64,000 nucleotides of DNA, taken from NCBI GenBank assembly GCA_936450465.1, contig OW388293.1:24639860-24703859 (forward strand), in the 5' to 3' direction. Positions 26,501 to 38,500 of the stretch are shown here, in pieces. Made by a program: the position numbers and the translations under genes. Under the pieces are notes generated by a model. It saw only the letters and a list, made by a program, of their open reading frames with translations, did not search any database and was not told the DNA's origin. The DNA comes from Gibbula magus. Its lineage: Eukaryota > Mollusca > Gastropoda > Trochida > Trochidae. Position 1 is the first letter of the stretch. Each line of letters begins with the position of its first letter.

Positions 26501-29500
26501 AGCAAGTGGATGGTTATCGGCATGAGGAACAACGACCGGCTGTAGCACGTCCCGGATGCATTGAGCTCCCGTTAAGTTGCCCCTGGTGGTGACCAAATCA
26601 AGCTTGCAGTCATGAGACAGGCATCCCCATACCTTAACAGAGCCACCTCCGTACGCAACAGTTGGCTGGATGTTCCTGTTTTTTAGCTGTATTCTTCTGT
26701 CTTCAAACACGTGCACGCCCATCAGCAGCATGGAGCAAGAATCGACTCTCGTCAGACCAATGGAATTTCCGCCAGGTCCTCAGATTCCAGTGTTGTCTGT
26801 CCAAACATCATGCCAAACGTGCACGTTTATGATGGCTTCTCAACAAGGGACGTTTAATTATCCATCTTGCCTTTAGTCCTGCCGATTTGAGGCGATTTCT
26901 GACTGTTCTGGTGCTGATGTTTCGATTTGGTAACCACAGACGTTTCAGCTGAGGACTTGTCAGGAAGGGTTCTCGGCGTACATGTCGAAGAAGGTGCCGG
27001 TCCTCTCGAGGTGTAGTGACAGTAGGTCTTCCAGAGCTTTGGCGGTCCATTGCACTTCCTGTCTGCGCATGCTTCCGGACTAAACGACTAACAACAGTGT
27101 AATGGTAGCCCAGATTTCGTCCTATCTCCTTAAAGGACATTCCTGCAGAGTGCATACCAATAATTTGATTTCTAAGATCCATTGACAATCGTGTTCAATA
27201 GATATGCTTGAATGGCTATGGAAAGCAACGTTACATACCACCAAATGCAGTTGGGCCATGCTGTTTGTTGTGATCCTCGAGCGTAGCATGTTGCACGTGC
27301 ATGCCCCGAACATGTAGGCGCGACTGTCACGCATCACTGGTTGGAACGTATCGCACAAACACTACTCTTCTCGTAAATGAACCAGGGCTCCGTTCCATAA
27401 CAGTGAGCGCTTATAATCGCTCATTGATCGCTCAATGTAGCGCTCAATGTATCGCATTCTCTCCTGAACGACACAGTGCGATTCCTCGAGGTTTTCTCGC
27501 TTTGCTACGTAGCGCTACATTGAGCAATCGCGTTCAAGAGAGGTTTAATGTAACGCTCAATAGGCGATTATAAGCGCTTTGTTATCTTATGGAACAGAGC
27601 CTTGTTTAACTGTTTAAAATATTCTCGAAAAGATATCATTACAATATCAGGGGGTGCTTAACCTTTTTTCTTTGTGTGTATTTACTAATTTAACACATTT
27701 AAATATCTACTAATTATACGGTAGGTAGGTCCATGTGGCCAACATTACCACACATGCAAAATATTAGTATACTGTATAACTAGCATAACTTTCGATGAAG
27801 TTGGATTTTTTATCTTGGTATCGATTGTACATTCTTACTTTTGAGGGTAATACTTAATATACTAACAAGAATGACTTTCTCTTACAGAGATGTTCCCCCA
27901 GAGCCAGTACTATCTCCCGAAAGACGAGTACCAGGTTGACACTAGCTTCACTTCTTTCATTGCTAGGTTTCTTATCAAATTATCTGCACTATTTAAATGA
28001 CTTTGACTCATAGACAATCTAAATAAATTTAGATCGACATATTTTCATAATGTTATATTGTATTTACATAATATAGAATAGTCGATCTAAATTTATTTAG
28101 ATTGACTCATACATGTAGATATAGCATTTCTTATAGCTACATATCCATGAATACTGTTATGTATTACACAATTTTGAAAGTCATGACTGTAGCTAAATTA
28201 AAATGGGGGCGGGATAGCGCAGTGGTTAGCGCGTTCGGCTTCGGATCAGGAGGTCCGGGGTTCGAATCCCGCCAGGGGCACGGCAACTTGGTCTGCAGTA
28301 GAGAACTGTTCTACAAGCAGTAATGTTTGGGTGCAATGCTACACTGATTTAAGAGTAGTACCACCCATGGTTCGCTATTTCCAGCCGTTGCTCGAAGGTT
28401 TCACCGCAATGCATAGCCACATGGCGTTGCGGGCTTTCTCCCTGCCGTAATACTAGCAGCCGCGATATAAGTGAAATACTCTTGAAAGCGGCGTTAAACC
28501 CCAACTCACCTCACCTCACCTAAATTATAATGATGCTCTTCCTTTATGTTTCGCCATCCACTGTTAATATTTCTGCCTCCTTCCATCCCGGTTTTTCAAC
28601 GACACCTGCATATTGGAATGATCTTTGTTTGTCTATGGTAGTTTTACCATCCACTGCACTGCTTTTATTTATGTGTTATGGTTCCTAGAAATTTACCAAG
28701 CAAACGGGCACCTGGTGGCAAGAGGGATTCGACCTGCCTGCAGACCAACTGGCGAACACCCAGAGGACGGCCTACTACACAGCACTGCTCCGACCCGGAC
28801 TGCGTCTTCTGTCCTTCAACACGAACCTATGGTGTGTGGACATGGGTAGTTTGTGTCAACGATTTAATGTCACTGATCCACTTCTTCATGGCCTCCGCAT
28901 GACTGCAGTCTAGACAACAAGTATCGCTATTCTTTAGAATATGAAACAGAATATAATCATAATTTTTAATTGGGCATATCGTTCACATTTTCTTCTTTTT
29001 GCTTCTCTAATATATACCGCACATGTGTTTAGAGTGACGTGATTATCACGGTTGTGCAAGGCATAACAGAAGCTAAAGATCTTCAAACTTACATCTGATG
29101 AAGAGAATTATATTTTAGACGATGTTGCTTTCAATAACTTCAATGTACATCTATTGGATAGTGCAGTGTTTAATGTATTCGACTTCAGAACAAGAAAGGG
29201 ACTCGGTAAATTCGTGTGTTGTCTAGAACTCTTCTACACAGTGATACTTGGATGCAACAGTGCATTGAAATTCATCGCAGTAGCCTACCTATACCATGCA
29301 CCCAAGGTTCGTGATATCCTGTCGACGTTACTCGAGGTTCACCACAGTGAATACCCCTGCGATGATGCTATACATCGTTATACAAATGAAAGCTATTGAA
29401 AGCGTCTTTATCCTCAGACCAATCCACATGGCACACCGATATACGTGAAACTGCCATCCAACTACGCCTCTGTGTGTGTGTCTCTCCCTAGGTACACGTT

Positions 29501-32500
29501 CAACTTCTAAACCCTGTCATCCCAATGCCTCGGTGTGTCTCTCTCTAGGTACACGTTCATCTTCTACAACCTGTCATCCCAATGTCTCTGTGTGTCTCTC
29601 TCTAGGTACACGTTCAACTTCTACACCCTGTCATCCCATTACGCCTCTGTGTGTGTCTCTCTCTCTAGGTACACGTTCAACTTCTACACCCTGTCATCCC
29701 AATGTCTCTGTGTGTCCCTCTCTCTAGGTACACGTTGAAATTCTACATCCTGTCATCCCAATGTTGTCTCCGTGTGTCTCTCTCTAGGTACACGTTCAAC
29801 TTCTACACCCTGTCATCCCAATGTCTCTGTGTGTGTCTCTCTCTAGGTACACGTTCAACTTCTACATCCTGTCATCCCAATGTCTTTGTGTGTGTCTCTC
29901 TCTAGGTACACGTTCAACTTCTACACCCTGTCATCCCAATGTCTCTATGTGTGTCTCTCTAGGTACACGTTCAACTTCTACATCCTGTCATCCCAATGTC
30001 TCTGTGTGTGTGTCTCTCTCTAGGTACACGTTCAACTTCTACACCCTGTCATCCCAATGTCTCTGTGTGTGTCTCTCTAGGTACACGTTCAACTTCTACA
30101 TCCTGTCATCCCAATATGTCTCTGTGTGTGTCTCTCTAGGTACACGTTCAACTTCTACATCCTGTCATCCCAATGTCTCTGTGTGTGTCTCTCTCTAGGT
30201 ACACGTTCATCTTCTACAGCCTGTCATCCCAATGTCTCTGTGTGTGTCTCTCTCTAGGTACACGTTCATCTTCTACATCCTGTCATCCCAATGTATCTGT
30301 GTGTCTCTCTTTAGGTACACGTTCAACTTCTACACCCTGTCATCCCAATGTCTCTGTGTGTGTCTCTCTCTAGGTACACGTTCAACTTCTACACCCTGTC
30401 ATCCCAATATGTCTCTGTGTGTGTGTCTCTCTAGGTACACGTTCAACTGATACACCCTGTCATCCCAATATGTCTCTGTGTGTGTCTCTCTCTAGGTACA
30501 CGTTCATCTTCTACATCCTGTCATCCCAATGTATCTGTGTGTCTCTCTTTAGGTACACGTTCAACTTCTACACCCTGCCATCCCAATATGTCTCTGTGTG
30601 TGTCTCTCTCTAGGTACACGTTCAACTTCTACACCCTGTCATCCCAATATGTCTCTGTGTGTGTCTCTCTCTAGGTACACGTTCATCTTCTACATCCTGT
30701 CATCCCAATGTATCTGTGTGTCTCTCTTTAGGTACACGTTCAACTTCTACACCCTGCCATCCCAATATGTCTCTGTGTGTGTCTCTCTCTAGGTACACGT
30801 TCATCTTCTACATCCTGTCATCCCAATGTATCTGTGTGTCTCTCTTTAGGTACACGTTCAACTTCTACACCCTGCCATCCCAATATGTCTCTGTGTGTGT
30901 CTCTCTCTAGGTACACGTTCATCTTCTACATCCTGTCATCCCAATGTATCTGTGTGTCTCTCTTTAGGTACACGTTCAACTTCTACACCCTGTCATCCCA
31001 ATGTATCTGTGTGTGTCTCTCTCTAGGTACACGTTCAACTTCTACACCCTGTCATCCCAATATGTCTCTGTGTGTGTTTCTCTCTAGGTACACGTTCATC
31101 TTCTACAGCCTGTCATCCCAATGTCTCTGTGTGTCTCTCTTTAGGTACACGTTCATCTTCTACATCCTGTCATCCCAATGTATCTGTGTGTCTCTCTTTA
31201 GGTACACGTTCAACTTCTACACCCTGTCATCCCAATATGTCTCTGTGTGTGTCTCTCTCTAGGTACACGTTCAACTTCTACACCCTGTCATCCCAATATG
31301 TCTCTGTGTGTGTCTCTCTCTAGGTACACGTTCAACTTCTACACCCTGTCATCCCAATGTCTCTGTGTGTCTCTCTCTAGGTACACGTTCAACTTCTACA
31401 TCCTGTCATCCCAATGTATCTGTGTGTCTCTCTTTAGGTACACGTTCAACTTCTACACCCTGCCATCCCAATATGTCTCTGTGTGTGTCTCTCTCTAGGT
31501 ACACGTTCAACTTCTACACCCTGTCATCCCAATATGTCTCTGTGTGTGTTTCTCTCTAGGTACACGTTCATCTTCTACAGCCTGTCATCCCAATGTCTCT
31601 GTGTGTCTCTCTTTAGGTACACGTTCATCTTCTACATCCTGTCATCCCAATGTATCTGTGTGTCTCTCTTTAGGTACACGTTCAACTTCTACACCCTGTC
31701 ATCCCAATATGTCTCTGTGTGTGTCTCTCTCTAGGTACACGTTCAACTTCTACACCCTGTCATCCCAATATGTCTCTGTGTGTGTCTCTCTCTAGGTACA
31801 CGTTCAACTTCTACACCCTGTCATCCCAATGTCTCTGTGTGTCTCTCTCTAGGTACACGTTCATCTTCTACATCCTGTCATCCCAATGTATCTGTGTGTC
31901 TCTCTTTAGGTACACGTTCAACTTCTACACCCTGCCATCCCAATATGTCTCTGTGTGTGTCTCTCTCTAGGTACACGTTCAACTTCTACACCCTGTCATC
32001 CCAATATGTCTCTGTGTGTGTCTCTCTCTAGGTACACGTTCATCTTCTACATCCTGTCATCCCAATGTATCTGTGTGTCTCTCTTTAGGTACACGTTCAA
32101 CTTCTACACCCTGCCATCCCAATATGTCTCTGTGTGTGTCTCTCTCTAGGTACACGTTCATCTTCTACATCCTGTCATCCCAATGTATCTGTGTGTCTCT
32201 CTTTAGGTACACGTTCAACTTCTACACCCTGCCATCCCAATATGTCTCTGTGTGTGTCTCTCTCTAGGTACACGTTCATCTTCTACATCCTGTCATCCCA
32301 ATGTATCTGTGTGTCTCTCTTTAGGTACACGTTCAACTTCTACACCCTGTCATCCCAATGTATCTGTGTGTGTCTCTCTCTAGGTACACGTTCAACTTCT
32401 ACACCCTGTCATCCCAATATGTCTCTGTGTGTGTTTCTCTCTAGGTACACGTTCATCTTCTACAGCCTGTCATCCCAATGTCTCTGTGTGTCTCTCTTTA

Positions 32501-35500
32501 GGTACACGTTCATCTTCTACATCCTGTCATCCCAATGTATCTGTGTGTCTCTCTTTAGGTACACGTTCAACTTCTACACCCTGTCATCCCAATATGTCTC
32601 TGTGTGTGTCTCTCTCTAGGTACACGTTCAACTTCTACACCTTGTCATCCCAATATGTCTCTGTGTGTGTCTCTCTCTAGGTACACGTTCAACTTCTACA
32701 CCCTGTCATCCCAATGTCTCTGTGTGTCTCTCTCTAGGTACACGTTCAACTTCTACATCCTGTCATCCCAATGTCTCTGTGTGTCTCTCTCTAGGTACAC
32801 GTTCAACTTCTACACCCTGCCATCCCAATATGTCTCTGTGTGTGTCTCTCTCTAGGTACACGTTCAACTTCTACATCCTGTCATCCCAATGTCTCTGTGT
32901 GTGTCTCTCTCTAGGTACACGTTCAACTTCTACATCCTGTCATCCCAATGTCTCTGTGTGTGTCTCTCTCTAGGTACACGTTCAACTTCTACACCCTGCC
33001 ATCCCAATATGTCTCTGTGTGTGTCTCTCTCTAGGTACACGTTCAACTTCTACATCCTGTCATCCCAATGTCTCTGTGTGTGTCTCTCTCTAGGTACACG
33101 TTCAACTTCTACACCCTGCCATCCCAATATGTCTCTGTGTGTGTCTCTCTCTAGGTACACGTTCAACTTCTACACCCTGTCATCCCAATGTCTCTGTGTG
33201 TCTCTCTCTAGGTACACGTTCATCTTCTACAACCTGTCATCCCAATATGTCTCTGTGTGTCTCTCTCTAGGTACACGTTCAACTTCTACATCGTGTCATC
33301 CCAATGTCTCTGTGTGTGTCTCTCTAGGTACACGTTCATCTTCTACATCCTGTCATCCCAATGTCTCTGTGTGTGTCTCTCTAGGTACACGTTCATCTTC
33401 TACATCCTGTCATCCCAATGTCTCTGTGTGTCTCTCTCTAGGTACACGTTCAACTGATACACCCTGTCATCCCAATATGTCTCTGTGTGTGTCTCTCTCT
33501 AGGTACACGTTCAACTTCTACATCCTGTCATCCCAATGTCTCTGTGTGTGTCTCTCTCTCTAGGTACACGTTCAACTTCTACACCCTGTCATCCCAATAT
33601 GTCTCTGTGTGTGTCTCTCTCTAGGTACACGTTCAACTTCTACACCCTCCTCAACTACCTGGTGCCCGCCGTGCAGGAGCAGATGACCTTCATGGAGGAG
33701 ACGCTAGAGAACGCCACCAGGAACAACGAGAAGGTTGGTAGTCGGGAAGGGGTCAATCACTGGGAGATTATGTTGGAGAAGGTTGGTAGTCGGGAAGGGG
33801 TCAATCACTGGGAGATTATGTTGGAGAAGGTTGGTAGTCGGGAAGGGGTCAATCACTGGGAGATTATGTTGGAGAAGGTTGGTAGTCGGGAAGGGGTCAA
33901 TCACTGGGAGATTATGTTCGAGAAGGTTGGTAGTCGGGAAGGAGTCAATCACTGGTAGATTATGTTGGAGAAGGTTGGTAGTCGGGAAGGGGTCAATCAC
34001 TGGGATATTATGTTTGAGAAGGTTGGTAGTCGGGAAGGAGTCAAGCACTGGGAGATTATGTTGGAGAAGGTTGGTAGTCGGGAAGGGGTCAATCACTGGT
34101 AGATTATGTTGGAGAAGGTTGGTAGTCGGGAAGGGGTCAATCACTTGGAGATTATGTTCGTGAAGGTTGGTATTCGGGAAGGAGTCAATCACTTGGAGAT
34201 TATGTTGGAGAAGGTTGGCAGTCGGGATCGAAGGAGTCAATCACTTGGAGATTATGTTGGAGAAGGTTGGTAGTCGGGAAGGAGTCAATCACTGGTAGAT
34301 TATGTTGGAGAAGGTTGGTAGTCGGGAAGGAGTCAATCACTTGGAGATTATGTTGGAGAAGGTTGGTAGTCGGGAAGGAGTCAAGCACTGGGATATTATG
34401 TTGGAGAAGGTTGGTAGTCGGGAAGGAGTCAGTCACTAGGAGGTTATGTTGGAGAAGGTTGGTAGTCGGGAAGGGGTCAATCACTGGGAGATTATGCTTG
34501 AGAAGGTTGGTAGTCGGGAAGGAGTCAAGCACTGAGAGATCATGTTTGAGAAGGTTGGTAGTCTGGAAGGGGTCAATCACTGGGAGATTATGTTGGAGAA
34601 GGTTGGTAGTCGGGAAGGGGTCAATCACTGGGAGATTATGTTGGAGAAGGTTGGTATTCGGGAAGGAGTCAATCACTGGGAGATTATGTTGGAGAAGGTT
34701 GGTATTCGGGAAGGGGTCAATCACTGGGAGATTATGTTGGAGAAGGTTGGTAGAGATTATGTGAAGAAGAATGGACCCATTCGCCATCTGTATATGGGAA
34801 GATTTCATAATGCTGTTAATGAGAATTAGAGCACAGTCAAATACTTTCGTCCAATCATATGATTGTATTGTGGTCACGTGGAGTACAATTATATCCCGAT
34901 AGATGTACACTTGTCTGGTTGCGTTCGGGTATCATGCTCATAAAACTAGTTCACAGACTTTTATTTTTAAAAAAAACAAAAAAACAACTGATTGTTTTAT
35001 TTGTGTGGAAAATACACAATAAAACGCTTATTCGTTTAAACATTGAATTGCGGGGTTTCCTTTCCGAAAGGATATAGTTGCTTCCGTCGATGGGGGTCTT
35101 CCATGTTCAGGACCTTGATATTCCTAAAAGAAGCTTAAGAATATTAGCATGTAACTAAAGCAAGTGATGTGAAGACAACTGAGATTTTTTAAAGTGTATT
35201 TCATTTACATCATAGATTTAAGTGAAATGGTGGCATGCATCAAACTATTTTGCCAATGTTCGAAAATATAATAGATTATTTTATTTTCCGTTTTCCCCCA
35301 CGATATCAAAACATAAATAAGTTACAAAGAGCGATATAAAGAAAGGGGAGAAATAAACATAAATTATTTACCTTTTTGGAGTGTTTCTTAGAGGATGGAG
35401 GCTGCAGGGTCGTTTCACTGAAACTTTGTAACGTTACATACTAAATCCTTTCCCAGACCATTTAGAACAATTTAGTTGCAGCAGTAACCTGAAATAATTT

Positions 35501-38500
35501 ATATGCAATATAGATGTGATGCTCATTAGCATATGAAAAAATAGATATTACAACTCTTAAATTAGTAAATACAGCTCTTGTTACTTAACATGATTGAAAA
35601 TATTTGAATTACAAAAACACTAACTGTTAACTAAACCAATTTAATTAAAATTAGTATTGACTTTTTAAAAAAAACTTTTATAAAATATGGAGTAAAAAAG
35701 TAAAGTTACCTTTCCTGAATGAATAGTGTACTTGTCCTTCTACTGTCCATGATGAATAGACTAGAAGCCATTGTATAAACTGATTCATTCTAAAAACCAC
35801 TCAGTCTTTATAGGCAATGCAATGTATTAGTGCTTAATATTTCTGAACAAAAACGTGCTTATCATGCATGCTCGTGATTCAAGCACGACGCTTATGATGT
35901 AGCACGACTCGTACGTTTTATATAAAATGTACGCCTCATGCACCTCGGACAAATTAGGAAGTTCAGTGCTCACAGTGCCGAAGATGACGTCAATGACCCT
36001 AAAGTTTGCATATGAAAATGAGAAATGTCATTGTTTTGCTCGTTGTGTTCGAGAGAATGTTTCCCAAATTTGTTGACAATTCATTTGAAATATGTTAATT
36101 TTAAGACATGTTTTTCACAACTCAAGCATTTGACTGTGCTCTAAGATAGATAGAGAACTCGCAGCAGTACATTATCGGGATATAAATGTACGGTTTTGAG
36201 AGGGTTGGGCTCGGCTGACGCCTCGCCCAATCCTCTCAAAACCGTACATTTATATCTCGTTAATGTACTGCTACTCGTCCTCTATCTATTACATACATGT
36301 ATATTTACAGAAACTTAGGGTCGTACACATACCATGGGGTTTAATAAAATCTTTTAAATATTTGAAGATGTGGATTCTCAATCAAACAGATAAGAATTGT
36401 TTGTAGTGTCCTCATATATCAGATATCCGAAAGAGGTCTTCTCTACACTAACTTCTTTGATTTCTATTCTAGAAAGTCTTAGGCAGTAAAATTACACGAA
36501 GGTAAAATCTCTTTGACAGGTGATAATGCTGTCCCACGTCGCCCCTGGTCAGTTTCCAGACTCGGACATACAGTATGGAGACTTCTACACGAACCTGACC
36601 GCAAAATACGCGGATATTATTGTGCTGCACACGTTCGGCCATAATCATCGGTCCGGGTTTGAAGTGGTGAGTTTAGTATCATGAATTATAGGCTATTAGG
36701 TAGTGAATACTTGGATATACGTGGAATTCTTCAAACTTAATCATGTACCTTTAAGTGACTTTCGCCTTAAGTAATCGTAAAATGCCAGATGTAAGTTATA
36801 GTTACAAAGTCCCTAGAATATTGTGGTAGGTATTGCAGTATATTCTGCTAGAACATCCATGCACAAATGCCATCTGACAGTTTCTGACCCGCAAATAATG
36901 GAGTTTTCGGAGTTCCATCACATAAAGAATCAAGAATCAAAAGAATAAAGAACCTTACCGTGCAATGTGCACCATGTTATTAAAAACACAGGTACAAGAC
37001 ACAATCAAATTATCCATTGTAAAATGACATTGGATTGTAGTGACCATGAATTTGATCGTTTTCTTCAAAATTCTCCCACTTGTGAATGTGGCTACCACTA
37101 TGAGGATACCATTCATTATCTATTTATATGTCCACATTTTGTTGAAATTCGATCAAGGTGTTTCTTCTATATATGAACATGGCTTTGACTTAAAATCCAT
37201 TTTATATGTAAATTATTCACTTTCTGATGAAATTGATCACAGTATGGTCACTTCACTGCATTATTATTTTACCCAGACAAAACGTTTAAATTCAGATGTC
37301 CTTGCTTAATCATAGGTTATAAACTACTGTACTACTAATATACAACTATGTTTATTGAATGTTGTGCCTTTCTCAGTATTGATAGATGATGTTGTGTTAT
37401 GTATAATTTTGTACTGGAGAGGTATTTATATAGGCGTAATGCATGTTTACCAATCCACTCATCTTTTCATGAATAAATCTTGTTTAAATCACATAAAGAA
37501 TCACTCTTTTGTCAAATCAACGTTAAAGTACGATTCGCGATATCAACACAGTACATCGTCCTTAAAAAGTTAAACGAGCCTGTCCTCATTTGGCCTAGAC
37601 ATAAGTCAGTCTGTACCCCATTTCGCCTACAGTAATTCCATATAGCATGCATCACCACTATTGTAGGAATGCCTACATCAAAGAAAAAACCAACTGTCAA
37701 ACTTAAGGCATAACTCTTGCAAGTCTCCATTACTGGCTGATTTAGACCTTGCCGTATTTCCTTCAGATCTCTATCCTTGAAAATCCAGGCCCACTATGCA
37801 TTTCTGGTGCAGCGATTCACTATCATTGCACGGCAAAGAGAAGGTAATACTGCAAGGCTTAAATCAGCCAGTAATGCAGACTTGCAAGAGTTATCCCTTG
37901 CGTTTGGAAGTTGAGAAAACGCATACGTAGTTGGCCGTCTGAAATACACATTTAGCCTACTTATAAACTTATACACCTATATAGATGACGGACCCGTCCA
38001 GCCCGCCCGACCCTCTGGCCGTGATGCTCCTGTCCCCCTCAGTGACGACAGAGGGGAACGTGAACCCCGCCTACTGGGTGTACACGCTGGATGGGGACAC
38101 GCATGAGCTGCTTGAGTGTGACCAATACTACATCAACATCACTCGGGCTAACGGTAAGTGGCCTTTGAGCTGCTATGTCAGATTTTACTGACGCTTCACA
38201 ACACCCTCTTTTTTTTACTTTGAACATTTACAACTAACTTCAGTTTTGCTATAAACTTGGTGACGTTGGCTATTTTATCCGATGCTTACGTATTTAGAGA
38301 GGTTACGGTTAATTCTTTTTACATACGAGCAACATAACATTAATGCTACTTTGCTTCGTGCGTATTTATCGTAATAGGTACGTTTACATATTAACACAAG
38401 ACATGTGATAAATGTATTTATATAGAATTATAGTTTTTAACAATACTTGTGCTTCTTTTTTCGCACAGTAAAAGTTCATTCAATAACTTTCAAATCTTAA

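Larger units (their letters stand above)
25859..27681 (-). mobile_element. Tc1/mariner-type DNA transposon with a nested MITE, defective
   Basis: Inverted terminal repeats sit at about 25859-25894 (CACAAAGAAAAAAGTTAAGC) and 27643-27681, where the complement reads the same but for two small indels; both arms carry the GCACCCCCTGATATT tail. Between them is a minus-strand DDE transposase remnant. A different MITE is inserted at 27386-27601, so removing it leaves a typical Tc1-like length of about 1.6 kb. It lies in intron 6 of the sphingomyelinase gene, antisense to it. Confidence 0.8.

Noticed and set aside
28205..28277. Stand-alone tRNA gene
   Set aside because: Good A and B boxes, but no proper acceptor stem closing at the 3' side, and the sequence runs into a SINE body and tail with target duplications.
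29476..33958. Series of overlapping plus-strand open frames up to 224 codons with 19-20-residue repeats
   Set aside because: They follow from the minisatellite unit being free of stops in two frames. They include intron sequence with pyrimidine tracts and AGs, and are best explained as repeat artefacts rather than a repeat-protein gene.
33704..34910. Minus-strand frames of 178 and 236 codons with a 16-residue repeat
   Set aside because: Complement of the 48-bp donor array; the period divisible by three keeps the frame open. No start context, domain or neighbour supports a gene.
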